From the NCBI GenBank assembly GCA_937890595.1, contig CALADM010000025.1, positions 62,001-126,000 of the forward strand: 64,000 bases of DNA. The letters run 5' to 3'. The notes beneath the pieces are model-generated. The model searched no databases, was not told where the DNA came from, and was given only the letters and a program-made list of their open reading frames with translations. Shown here piece after piece: positions 8,230 to 16,907 of this stretch. Made by a program: the position numbers and the translations under genes. Numbering within the stretch: the stretch's first letter is position 1; each line of letters begins with the position of its first letter. This DNA is from CAJMNU01 sp905214855 (GTDB lineage Bacteria; Bacillota; Clostridia; Lachnospirales; Lachnospiraceae).

Positions 8230-9031
8230 AATCAATGAACTTTATGGTGGATATGGAAATGGTGATATCGTAAAAGGTGTCACATTTCATGCCGATCAGG
8301 GAGAACTTCTTTGTCTTATAGGTCCAAATGGCTGCGGAAAAACAACGCTATTTCGACTTCTTTTAGGTTCGATTCCTGCTTCTTCTGGTAGTATTTGCAT
8401 CAACGGACGTAATATCAAGACAATGTCTCAAAAAGAACTGGCTAATCAGATCGCATATATCCCACAATATCATACTCCTATTTTTGATTATACAGTTCTT
8501 GATATTGTTATCATGGGACGAGCATCTCATTTTTCCGCATTTGATAAGCCAAAAGCAATAGACCGAAAAGCAGCCTTTGAAGCCCTGGAAAAAGTAAATG
8601 CCATTCATCTTGCAAATCGAAATTATATGTCTCTTAGCGGAGGGCAGAGACAATTGATCCTTATCGCAAGAGCAATCTGCCAGTCTGCAAGCATTTTTGT
8701 CATGGATGAGCCTGCAGCGAATTTGGACTATGCGAACCAGCAGATCCTTATGGATGTGATCTATGATCTTGCACAAAAAGGATATTGTATCATCATGTCA
8801 ACTCACAGCCCAGAATACCCTGCCGCTTCCAGAAGTAATATTCTTTTGATGAAAGATGGGAAAGTTGCAGGTTTTGGAGCACCAAGGCAGATCATTACAC
8901 CAGAAAAGCTGGAATCTGCTTATGGAATTGAAATGGATGTTGTCACAATACAGGATCGATATGGCATAGAACGTACCGTTTGCCTTCCTGTAAAGGATCA
9001 CACGAGGGAGAATCATCATGATAGATTATAA
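8219..9031 (+). CDS. FepC/MolC-type ABC transporter ATP-binding protein
   Basis: A 270-residue ABC ATPase powering the FecCD-type permease. Walker A is GPNGCGKTT, the Q-loop follows in AYIPQYHTPIFDYTV, the signature is LSGGQRQLILIARAI, Walker B is IFVMDEPAANLD and the switch His is in STHSPEYP. Both ends overlap neighbours (11 nt with the permease, 14 nt with the methyltransferase), so the three genes are tightly coupled. Its fusion-type neighbour suggests that import and downstream handling of the substrate are linked. Confidence 0.93.
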   Translation: MLLEINELYGGYGNGDIVKGVTFHADQGELLCLIGPNGCGKTTLFRLLLGSIPASSGSICINGRNIKTMSQKELANQIAYIPQYHTPIFDYTVLDIVIMGRASHFSAFDKPKAIDRKAAFEALEKVNAIHLANRNYMSLSGGQRQLILIARAICQSASIFVMDEPAANLDYANQQILMDVIYDLAQKGYCIIMSTHSPEYPAASRSNILLMKDGKVAGFGAPRQIITPEKLESAYGIEMDVVTIQDRYGIERTVCLPVKDHTRENHHDRL

Positions 9032-10442
9032 AAATGAAAATGCAACAGATTTGGCTTATTTTATCTCTCTTCAGGAAAAACAACCTGAAGATGTGCTGGA
9101 GTTTTCTTCAGAAAAATGGGATCAGCGTGCAGAATTTTGGAAAAAGGAACGGATGCAAAAGAAAAAGGGAGATGAACGAGTCATAAGCGCAATTTTCTAT
9201 TTAGAAGAACGGGGACTTTTGCAAAAACAATTTGATGTTGTAGATATTGGATGTGGACCAGGGCGTTTTGCTGCTGCTTTTGCCCATCGGGTACACCAAG
9301 TAGTTGGGCTGGATTTTTCAGAAAAGATGGTAGCTCATGGCATGGAATATCTAAAACAGGAACATGTAACCAACGCCACTCTCCGCACTTGCGATTTTGA
9401 TACACTTGACATTGACAAAGAAGGATATCGGGGTGCTTTTGATGTGGTATTCAGCTCTATGACTCCCGCTTTGCGCGGAATAGAAAATATAAAAAAATCC
9501 ATAGAAATGAGCCGTGGCTGGTGTTGTCATATCACTCATCTTTCTGGACGCAATTATCTGCGTGAACAGATTCTTCAGGAAGTATTTGGAAAACAACCCG
9601 TTTGTCAATGGACTGGACAATGGTTTTATGCTTTGTTTAATATTCTCTTTCTATCTGGCTATAATCCAGAAACCAGCTACGAAACCCGACATCAGGAAAT
9701 TTGGGTTCAACCAGATGAAGAATATGTCGATTTTCTTATGGAACATATGCTTCCTCAAAAAGAAATCACAACAGCCAATGCAAAAAAAATCCAAACTTGG
9801 CTTCAAGCACATCAAAATCAAGATGGAAAGATCTTAGATGTCAGAGATACCACATATGGAAGATTGCTATGGGATGTCCGAAATCCCGTAAAGCGTCCTG
9901 CCTATGCTCCAACATGCCAAAAGATTCCTGTTCGCCATGTCTTTCTTACAGGTCCTAAAAAGATTGGAAAATCAACCCTGATCCGTACAGTACTCAAGCA
10001 CTTTTCCGGTAATATCGGCGGATTTTGTACCATAAAAACAGATCGTTATCTAAAAGATAAAAATACCGTTCATCTTTTTTCTATAGGACAACCAATGATT
10101 CCATCAGAAAAAAATCTTTTGTTTGTATGTGGAAGTTCTGATATTGACTCAGATTTAAGATTTGATCGTTTGGGATCTCAGGCACTTCAAACATCTAAGG
10201 ATTGTTCTTTGATCCTTATGGATGAATTAGGTCCTCATGAAGCTGGTGCAAAACACTTCCATCAAACTGTTTTGGATACTCTGAGTGGTTCTGTTCCAGT
10301 TCTTGGAGTCCTGCAAAAACCTACAGATCCTTTCTGGTCTGATATTACAAACCGTTCTGATGTTAGAGTCATTGAAATTTCAGAAGACAATCGCGATCAA
10401 ACATCCTTGGTCAAAACGATAGAAAATATTCTTTTCAAATAG
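9018..10442 (+). CDS. SAM-dependent methyltransferase fused to a THEP1-like P-loop NTPase
   Basis: The 474-residue protein combines two domains. Residues about 30-200 are a class I methyltransferase with motif I VDIGCGPGRFA (75-85), the acidic post-I strand VVGLDFSEKM and FDVVFSSMTP. Residues about 305-474 resemble the THEP1/NTPase_1 nucleoside-triphosphatase family: P-loop TGPKKIGKST (311-320), a Walker-B-like SLILMDELGPHEAGAKHF and a C-terminal VPVLGVLQKP. It is translationally coupled to the ABC ATPase and ends at a strong terminator. I recall similar methyltransferases and THEP1 proteins near Mo-hydroxylase accessory genes in Desulfovibrio, but function is unknown. A role in cofactor or metal handling is inference. 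Confidence 0.82.
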   Translation: MIDYKNENATDLAYFISLQEKQPEDVLEFSSEKWDQRAEFWKKERMQKKKGDERVISAIFYLEERGLLQKQFDVVDIGCGPGRFAAAFAHRVHQVVGLDFSEKMVAHGMEYLKQEHVTNATLRTCDFDTLDIDKEGYRGAFDVVFSSMTPALRGIENIKKSIEMSRGWCCHITHLSGRNYLREQILQEVFGKQPVCQWTGQWFYALFNILFLSGYNPETSYETRHQEIWVQPDEEYVDFLMEHMLPQKEITTANAKKIQTWLQAHQNQDGKILDVRDTTYGRLLWDVRNPVKRPAYAPTCQKIPVRHVFLTGPKKIGKSTLIRTVLKHFSGNIGGFCTIKTDRYLKDKNTVHLFSIGQPMIPSEKNLLFVCGSSDIDSDLRFDRLGSQALQTSKDCSLILMDELGPHEAGAKHFHQTVLDTLSGSVPVLGVLQKPTDPFWSDITNRSDVRVIEISEDNRDQTSLVKTIENILFK

Positions 10443-10480
10443 AAAAGGGGCAGCAAGATACTGTCCCTTTTCTATTTTAT
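10441..10480 (+). terminator. Strong bidirectional terminator after the methyltransferase gene
   Basis: AGAAAAGGGGCAG pairs with CTGTCCCTTTTCT (10441-10453 with 10461-10473; 13 pairs including one G-T). The loop is 7 nt and the sequence is followed by ATTTTATT. The stop codon TAG overlaps the stem base. The A-rich left side means it could also end minus-strand transcripts from 10579. Confidence 0.88.
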
Positions 10481-10578
10481 TACAGTCAGATCACCTGACA
10501 TTTTTCTATTTAACGAATTTGCCGCCACACGCACATAACTTTAATCATGTAAGACTTCACAAATATGATAGCTTTATA

Positions 10579-11661
10579 TTATGATACAAAACTCTCTTCC
10601 CATATTTTCCATGCTTTTTTTACCTGCAGATACTTTTCTTGATGACATTTCAATGCTTCTTCACTGTTCAGACATTTTATTTTGCTTTTTTCAAATCGTT
10701 CTTCAATGGAAACTTCTCTGTCTCCCTGAATCATTTTATCTGCCAGATAGACGATCAGTGTTTCATTTGCCTGTTTGGGAAGCTGATCTAATCTGTGGTG
10801 TTGTCTTACAATTTCTGCAGCACGACCATATCCGTTTTCTTCCAAAAAACGTGCTCCTACTAATGCATGATCTGGTTGTCCTTTTCCAATATCATGCAAG
10901 AGAGCTGCTGCCCGGATCAAGTTTAAATCCAACAGCTTTCCTGCCCTTTGCAGTTCTACTGCCATAGACAATGCCTTACGGCTGACAGCTTCACTATGTC
11001 TTCGAAGCGGATCGGGCATTTTACTGATTTCCAACAGCCAGCGAAGCGCTTCCCCATCTGGATATCCCTGCCCTCTGCTTCCCTCTAATTGAAGAAGACG
11101 ACCATATTCTTCCTTTGTATCAGCATCCAGAAAACTTCCTTCATCGGATACTTCTACATCTAAGATCAAGTTTTCTTTGGTATGTAAAAATCCTTTTAGC
11201 CCATGTTCTCCATCATAGGCAGTCACAGCTTCCATCATTTCTGCGTTCAATTTTACTGGATGACCTCTTCTGCTGCCACATTTTGTCCGCACAATAGGAC
11301 TTTGTTCCATCATGATCTGTCTGACTGTTTTCAATGTAACTGCTGGAACATCTACAGGCATGACCAACACTGCGCTGCACGTTCCACGGATTGCATCAAA
11401 TCCTAATTTTACAGAGTCTAACATTTCTGTAGAGGCATAGTTTCGATTTCTTACAAATTGAATCCCAAAATCACTTAAAGATGCTTCTAGTTCTTCTCCG
11501 CGGTATCCTGTAACCATAACAATTGGGGAGACATCTGCTTGTTTTAACATTGATACTAAATGGTATGCAATACATGCTTTTCCAAAAGGAAGCAATGGTT
11601 TAAAATCTCCCATTCGGGAGGATAGTCCTGCTGCTGCAATTACTGCACCTATTTGTTCCAT
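10579..11661 (-). CDS. MocA-type NTP transferase fused to an HD phosphohydrolase domain
   Basis: Residues 1 to about 190 are a MocA/YgfJ-type nucleotidyltransferase with intact loop VIAAAGLSSRMGDFKPLLPF, VMPVDVPAVT and RGHPVKL. MocA makes the molybdopterin cytosine dinucleotide used by many Mo-hydroxylases. Residues about 210-340 form an HD domain (RHSEAVSRKA, ALLHDIGKGQPDHALVGA, IVRQHHRLDQ, YLADKMIQGDR). The fusion suggests one protein that both builds and hydrolyses a nucleotide-linked product, or degrades the pyrophosphate by-product; that is inference. It is the last gene of the operon MFS, small, large and FAD/GltD subunits, IscU-like protein, this gene, with a 21-nt gap to its neighbour. 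Confidence 0.87.
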   Translation of the reverse strand: MEQIGAVIAAAGLSSRMGDFKPLLPFGKACIAYHLVSMLKQADVSPIVMVTGYRGEELEASLSDFGIQFVRNRNYASTEMLDSVKLGFDAIRGTCSAVLVMPVDVPAVTLKTVRQIMMEQSPIVRTKCGSRRGHPVKLNAEMMEAVTAYDGEHGLKGFLHTKENLILDVEVSDEGSFLDADTKEEYGRLLQLEGSRGQGYPDGEALRWLLEISKMPDPLRRHSEAVSRKALSMAVELQRAGKLLDLNLIRAAALLHDIGKGQPDHALVGARFLEENGYGRAAEIVRQHHRLDQLPKQANETLIVYLADKMIQGDREVSIEERFEKSKIKCLNSEEALKCHQEKYLQVKKAWKIWEESFVS

Positions 11662-11682
11662 CGATCCTCTACCTCCTCTAAA

Positions 11683-12102
11683 TCAAATGGCATCTTTAGA
11701 TTCTGTTTCCATCATCTGTTTTATACGTTCTGCCCTTTTTATTGCATAATCCTGCAATGTTTTTTTCAATCCGATTTCTGCCATTTGCGCACAGTGGATA
11801 CTTTCTTTTTCCAATCCTCCAAAAAACTCAGAAAGATCTTTTGCCTGGATTAGGTATGCTTCCATTACTGGTTTTCCCAATGCCATTTCTGCCACTCTGG
11901 CTGCACAGGCTTTTAAGGGCGGACAAGCAGAATCTGTAATAGTATAATGAAATTCTGTGATGATCTCTCGTTTTGTATGGATATACATTTTCAGATGATC
12001 TCCACATCCTGGTTCTTTTATTTCTCCTACTCCTAAAAACACTGCTGGTTCTCCAAGGTTTTCTGTTTTTTCACTGTATATTAGAATTTTTTCTCTATCC
12101 AT
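11683..12102 (-). CDS. IscU/NifU-like iron-sulfur scaffold protein in the Mo-enzyme operon
   Basis: A protein of about 139 residues with the three scaffold cysteines in family context: PGCGDHLKMYI, a second cysteine region SACPPLKACAARVAEMALG, and SIHCAQMAEIGLKKTL. Such scaffolds assemble and transfer Fe-S clusters. A GTG at 12144 could add 14 residues, but GAAAGG ahead of ATG 12102 (MDREKILIY) is the better start. Its place between the FAD/GltD subunit and the cofactor nucleotidyltransferase suggests dedicated cluster supply for an unusually cluster-rich enzyme (inference). No cysteine desulfurase is encoded nearby. Confidence 0.8.
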   Translation of the reverse strand: MDREKILIYSEKTENLGEPAVFLGVGEIKEPGCGDHLKMYIHTKREIITEFHYTITDSACPPLKACAARVAEMALGKPVMEAYLIQAKDLSEFFGGLEKESIHCAQMAEIGLKKTLQDYAIKRAERIKQMMETESKDAI

Positions 12103-12138
12103 GCTGTTTCGCGCCTTTCTTATTTTTGTACAGCAATA

Positions 12139-12164
12139 CTTCACCTGTTTTTCAACAGATGAAG
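12139..12164 (-). other. Intercistronic hairpin upstream of the IscU-like gene
   Basis: Minus-strand RNA would form CUUCAUCUGUU paired with AACAGGUGAAG (11 pairs, one G-U) around a GAAA tetraloop. No U-tract follows, so an RNA processing or stability element is more likely than a terminator. It lies in the 147-nt gap after the FAD/GltD subunit gene. Confidence 0.55.
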
Positions 12165-12249
12165 CATTGCTTACTTTATTTTTCAGGTCATCTTTTGGAG
12201 AACAAAGCGACCTTCCGATACCTAAAAGATAGCATATGGCTTTGAAAAT

Positions 12250-14616
12250 TTAGAAGCCTAAAAATCTGCGGATCATTACTTTTGCCATTTCAATCTTGTA
12301 GGCATTCATTTCCAACGGAATCGCATTCTTCAGAGCGATTTCTGCTGCGTTTGCAGCAGTCTCTTCTGTCAGTTTTTTGCCTTTCAAATATTGCTCTGCC
12401 TCTGTCAGTTTCATTGGGATTGGGGCTGCTGCTCCAAGGACCATACTGATCTCCTGTACCACACCATCCTCTACACGGCAAGTTCCTGCCACTGCAAGAA
12501 TCGCAAAATCAATTGCTTTTCGGATGCGATATTTGTCATATACAGCCCTTGTTCCAGCTGTTGGTTTTGGAACGATAATTTCTGTTACAAATTCACCTGC
12601 TTTCAGAGTATCTTTGACTCTGGTAGAGTTAGCAAAAAAGGTCTCTGCATCCAATTCTCTAAAATTAGTTTTGATTTTTGCACCATAAGCGTATAACATA
12701 TTTGCAACATCACTTGGATTTACTGCCAGACAGCCACAGTTAAAACATCTGGAAGCTTCTTTTTTAACAGTACTTTCTGGAAGATTTCCAAGATCCTCTT
12801 TATCCATAGCTCGTTCTTCTACAGAGAGCAGAGGTGCTTTTGCTGCTTCATGGCTATCACGACATTCCGTACTAAAGGAAGCAAGTTTTTCTTTCAGACG
12901 TTTTACTGCCTTCTTTTCTACTTCCAGCTGATCCATTCCACAGTATTTTCTGATAGCGATTGCTGTCTCTTTTCCTGCTGCGATCGCTTTGATTACTGTT
13001 GCTGGACCTGTTGTAACATCACCACCTGCAAAAATACCTGCCACACTGGTCTGATTTCCTTCAAGTGCTTTGATTCTTCCTCTCTCTGTCTCAACGGCAT
13101 ATGCACCTTCCAGAAAATCCAGATCTGCTTTCTGACCAATTGCCATCATAATGATATCTGCATCCAGTGTCATCAGATTCTCTTCATCATAAACTGGATT
13201 AAATCTTCCAGTCTCATCCAGAACTTGAGGACAATTTTTAAATACAATGCCACTGACTTTTCCGTCCTTGCAAAGGACATTCTTTGGTCCCCATCCGTTA
13301 ATGATCTCTACGCCTTCTTCCAAAGCTCTGGTCACTTCTTCTTCATTTGCCGGCATACCATCTCTTTGCTCAAGACATACCATAGTGACATTTGGAGCTC
13401 CCAGTCTCTTGGCTGTGATCGCCACATCCATCGCAACATTTCCGCCACCGACAACAACAACATCGGAACCAGGTTTTTCTAAGATATAGTTATTCACATC
13501 AATCAAGAATTCCAATCCAAAACGGGTTAATTCTTCTCCAGCAAGACCGATCAAAGGACGTTTCCATGTTCCGGTATCCAACATAACACTATCGCTGTTT
13601 TTGTAAATTTCTTCCAAAGAAATATCTGTTCCAACATGACAATTGCAATGGAAAACAACTCCCATACCTTCCAAAACAGAAACGAATTTTCTAACAATAT
13701 CTTTTGGAAGACGGTATGCCGGAATAGCATAGGATAAACATCCGCCTGCTTCTTTCTGTTTTTCATAGATGGTCACTGCAAAGCCACTCTGACGCAGATA
13801 ATAGGCAGCTGTCAAACCAGCTGGTCCAGAACCTACAATAGAAATTTGTTTTCCGTTTTCGGATTCTGGTCCTTTCATAAATTCTTCATGACGTTCCAGG
13901 ATCATATCTCCAAGGAAGCGTTCGATTCCACCTACATTCAGACTTTCATCATAAGTATTTCGGTTACAGCCTTCCATACAGAAATGCGCACATACACGGC
14001 TTGTGATCGCAGGCATTGGATTGACTTCCAAAATGACATTCGCTGCATCCTCATATTTACCTGCACGAACCATTTCCATATAGGCAGAAATATCTGTATG
14101 GGCAGGACAATTTCCTGTACAAGGTGTCTCACATACTTTTGCTGCGCCAAAAATAGAATGATAACGGTTCTCTCCCATCATTGCAGAACAAAGATGTCCA
14201 CTTTTTCTTGCACAGTTGATCTTTCCGCCCAAAATATCCGGATAACGATAATACCAGCATCGAATATCCTGACACAGATTGCCAGCAATGGTTGCCGTAT
14301 TTCGGATATTTGGTGTTGCGACACTTCTGGCAGCATCAGAAAGTGCATTCCAGTTTTGCTGTACGATCTTAGAATCTGCTATCTGGCGCAATGTTGTTTC
14401 TGCTCCAATGTGAAGACCGTCTGTCTCTTCTTTGATCTGATCCATATCTGGAAGTTTTTTCAGATTTACTACTCTTTCTGGATATTCTGGAAGCAGTTCA
14501 TCTTTCAACACACCCAGAAGATCTGTTCCTCCACCCATCACAACGGTACCAGGCTGTTTTAAAAGTTCAGATACTTCTTCTAAAGATGATGGATTGACAT
14601 ATGTAAAATTTTTCAT
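12250..14616 (-). CDS. Mo-hydroxylase FAD subunit with an inserted GltD-like NAD(P)H oxidoreductase module
   Basis: This 788-residue protein interleaves two enzymes. Residues 1 to about 150 are the N-terminal half of a CoxM/XdhB FAD domain (VMGGGTDLL 26-34; TIAGNLCQDIRC 109-120). Residues about 155-620 are a GltD-like module: Cys 162, 166, 170 and 209, 213, 217 for [4Fe-4S] clusters, FAD site VGSGPAG (261-267), NAD(P)-site VVVVGGGNVAMD (386-397) and AGGDVTTGPATVIKAIAAG (530-548). From Cys629 (CLAVNPSD) to the end the FAD domain resumes. Cys 120, 135, 143 and 629 match the spacing I recall for the extra [4Fe-4S] cluster of 4-hydroxybenzoyl-CoA reductase beta subunits, with the insert between ligands three and four. 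It overlaps the large-subunit gene by 4 nt. Predicted role: passing electrons between NAD(P)H and molybdenum. Confidence 0.88.
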   Translation of the reverse strand: MKNFTYVNPSSLEEVSELLKQPGTVVMGGGTDLLGVLKDELLPEYPERVVNLKKLPDMDQIKEETDGLHIGAETTLRQIADSKIVQQNWNALSDAARSVATPNIRNTATIAGNLCQDIRCWYYRYPDILGGKINCARKSGHLCSAMMGENRYHSIFGAAKVCETPCTGNCPAHTDISAYMEMVRAGKYEDAANVILEVNPMPAITSRVCAHFCMEGCNRNTYDESLNVGGIERFLGDMILERHEEFMKGPESENGKQISIVGSGPAGLTAAYYLRQSGFAVTIYEKQKEAGGCLSYAIPAYRLPKDIVRKFVSVLEGMGVVFHCNCHVGTDISLEEIYKNSDSVMLDTGTWKRPLIGLAGEELTRFGLEFLIDVNNYILEKPGSDVVVVGGGNVAMDVAITAKRLGAPNVTMVCLEQRDGMPANEEEVTRALEEGVEIINGWGPKNVLCKDGKVSGIVFKNCPQVLDETGRFNPVYDEENLMTLDADIIMMAIGQKADLDFLEGAYAVETERGRIKALEGNQTSVAGIFAGGDVTTGPATVIKAIAAGKETAIAIRKYCGMDQLEVEKKAVKRLKEKLASFSTECRDSHEAAKAPLLSVEERAMDKEDLGNLPESTVKKEASRCFNCGCLAVNPSDVANMLYAYGAKIKTNFRELDAETFFANSTRVKDTLKAGEFVTEIIVPKPTAGTRAVYDKYRIRKAIDFAILAVAGTCRVEDGVVQEISMVLGAAAPIPMKLTEAEQYLKGKKLTEETAANAAEIALKNAIPLEMNAYKIEMAKVMIRRFLGF

Positions 14617-16907
14617 TCCTTTGCCTCCTTTTCCTTTAAGGCTTTCAAAATCTTTGCTGGTGAAAATGGATAAGAATTCATTTTAATACCACAGGCATTA
14701 TAAAGTGCCATACGGATAGCTGGACCACCTGGTGCAAGCAAAGGCTCTCCTACGCCAACTGCACCGAATGGATAATCATTTTCAATATTTTTCATAGATT
14801 CCAGAACAATGTGATCATGAGGTACTACATCATTGAATGTTCTTGTTTTATAATCAATGTTGCTTGGATTTAAAACCCTATAATCATTTGGATCCCATAC
14901 TGTTTCTTCCATACATGCAATATCAATTCCTGCAAAAAAGGACTGCATCTGATTGCGGACAGGAAGTGGATTTACGATCACACCTGCATCTGAACCGCCA
15001 AAATGATCTACGATCTCAAAAGTTCCCATTTCCAGATCTAATTCCACTTCAACAAACTGCAAATGGAAAATCGTACTGTTGTGAACACCATCAAAATGAC
15101 CACAGCCTGTTACACTGTCCACTTTTCCCATTAAATGTGGGAAAAGCATATATTTTTCTTCTGGATTAGAAATACGGACAACACATCCACCCTTAAATTC
15201 CAGATCATTTTCTGGAACGCCATATTTTTCATGTGCAATGTGATACAATTTTTTCTTCACATCTTCACATGCTCTCTTCGCCACAATACCTCCACAATAT
15301 GTAGAGCGAGATCCTGTAGATCCAAAATCAGGAGGTGTCATGCCTGTATCAGAATCAGAAACCCGAATAGACTCTAATGGCATATCCAATTCTTCTGCTA
15401 CAACTTTTAACATAACATCTCTAGTACCTGCACCAAACTCTGCCATACAGGTAGAAAGGTATACCGCACCTAAACCAGTCAAAGTTACATTTGCATTAGA
15501 AGGTTTTCCACCTGTATCAGAATGTCCAGCAGCGCCTACACCAATTCCACGTACTCGTTTTCCGTCTTCAGATACCCAAGTTGGTACACCCCAACCTTTA
15601 AAACGCTCTTTCCAATGGAATGCTTCTGCTGTCTTTACAACCAGATCGCTCCAATCCGCTGTCTTATTTTCCTGCCATGGATGTGGTTCTGCCATTGCAT
15701 TATGATAACGGTCTCCCTTTTTCATAGCATTCTTTACAAGATAATCTACTGGATCAATATTCAGTTTTTCACAAGCTTCCATAATAGCCTGACTTACTAA
15801 AGCAGTAGACTCCATATATCCATATCCACGGAAAGATCCAGATGGCATATGATTTGTTACTACTACTTTTGCATCATATTTTTTATTATCTGTCTTACAT
15901 AAAATTGGTAAAGTATTTGTTCCTACTGCCAGCATAAATTCCTGTGTAGAAGCACATACTCCAGCATCAGCAATCTGACTCATCTCGATTGCACTTGCAA
16001 GTCCATTTTTTTTCATACCAAATTTAATATGTGCTTTTGTTACCATACGGTTCTGATGAATTGCAAAGTGTTCTTCCTTGCTATAGTTAAACATAACAGG
16101 ACATCTGGCTGCTTTTGCCATTACAGCTGCAAATACCAATGGCTGAACATTACCACTATATAATTTAGAACCAAAACTTCCTCCTACTGCTGGAGCAGTC
16201 AAACGAACCTGTTCATATGGTACATTTAAAGAAGATGCTACATTTTGATGACAATATGCTGGTGCTGCTGCAGAAGCAATAAAATTATAGGTATCATTCT
16301 CATACCAGCAAATGGTAACTGGTGCTTCTACTGGAAGAGGATTCTGTCCACTTTCAATAGAGGAATCTACTTCTACGATCACATCGGATTCTTGAAATCC
16401 TTTTTCCAGATCTCCAACTTCAAAATTCAGGTTATTTTTATGAGGGGCAATATTTCCGGGAAACTCAGGATATAATTGAGGTGCTCCTGGTTCCATTGCT
16501 TCTTCGATGGTAAATACTGGCTTTTGTACATCATATTTTACATCAATAAGCTTCATCGCTTCCAGTGCGATATCTTCTGTCTCTGCTACTACGAGAGCCA
16601 CTGCATCTCCAATAAACCGTACATATTCATCCATAATATGATGATGTTTTGGAGGGGTAAATCCATTCGTAATATAAATATTTCGGTCTACATCTTTCCA
16701 AGTTACCACTGCGGATACTCCTGGATAGGCTTTCGCTTTTTCCACATGAATGGATTCGATCTTCGCATATGGATAGGGACTTCTTAATATTTTTCCGTAC
16801 TGCATACCTGGCAATTTAAAATCACCCGTATATTTTGCCTTTCCTGTTACGATCTGAGGACCTAACAGACGTACGGTTTCCTTGCCTACGTATTTTAATT
16901 CTTTCAT
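14613..16907 (-). CDS. Xanthine dehydrogenase/4-hydroxybenzoyl-CoA reductase-type molybdopterin subunit
   Basis: A 764-residue catalytic subunit of the Mo-hydroxylase family. The N-terminal a/b-hammerhead domain has VTGKAKYTGDFKLPGM. Cofactor-contact motifs are AVGGSFGSKLYSG and MPSGSFRGYGYMES. The catalytic glutamate is predicted as Glu721 in GAVGVGEPLLAPGGPA. Size is close to that of 4-hydroxybenzoyl-CoA reductase alpha subunits and of bacterial xanthine dehydrogenase large chains. No substrate can be read from the sequence; the product name xanthine dehydrogenase would be a guess. ATG overlaps the small-subunit stop (ATGA) and GGAGGAG precedes it. It forms a heterotrimer with the genes on both sides. 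Confidence 0.92.
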   Translation of the reverse strand: MKELKYVGKETVRLLGPQIVTGKAKYTGDFKLPGMQYGKILRSPYPYAKIESIHVEKAKAYPGVSAVVTWKDVDRNIYITNGFTPPKHHHIMDEYVRFIGDAVALVVAETEDIALEAMKLIDVKYDVQKPVFTIEEAMEPGAPQLYPEFPGNIAPHKNNLNFEVGDLEKGFQESDVIVEVDSSIESGQNPLPVEAPVTICWYENDTYNFIASAAAPAYCHQNVASSLNVPYEQVRLTAPAVGGSFGSKLYSGNVQPLVFAAVMAKAARCPVMFNYSKEEHFAIHQNRMVTKAHIKFGMKKNGLASAIEMSQIADAGVCASTQEFMLAVGTNTLPILCKTDNKKYDAKVVVTNHMPSGSFRGYGYMESTALVSQAIMEACEKLNIDPVDYLVKNAMKKGDRYHNAMAEPHPWQENKTADWSDLVVKTAEAFHWKERFKGWGVPTWVSEDGKRVRGIGVGAAGHSDTGGKPSNANVTLTGLGAVYLSTCMAEFGAGTRDVMLKVVAEELDMPLESIRVSDSDTGMTPPDFGSTGSRSTYCGGIVAKRACEDVKKKLYHIAHEKYGVPENDLEFKGGCVVRISNPEEKYMLFPHLMGKVDSVTGCGHFDGVHNSTIFHLQFVEVELDLEMGTFEIVDHFGGSDAGVIVNPLPVRNQMQSFFAGIDIACMEETVWDPNDYRVLNPSNIDYKTRTFNDVVPHDHIVLESMKNIENDYPFGAVGVGEPLLAPGGPAIRMALYNACGIKMNSYPFSPAKILKALKEKEAKE

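Noticed and set aside
5819..9031. Cobalamin or siderophore importer
   Set aside because: Family membership allows it, but neighbours are all molybdenum-related; not excluded, only judged less likely.
12850..14562. Long plus-strand open frames opposite the FAD/GltD and large-subunit genes
   Set aside because: They mirror codon bias of well-supported minus-strand genes, are Cys/Phe/Ser-rich and have no ribosome sites.
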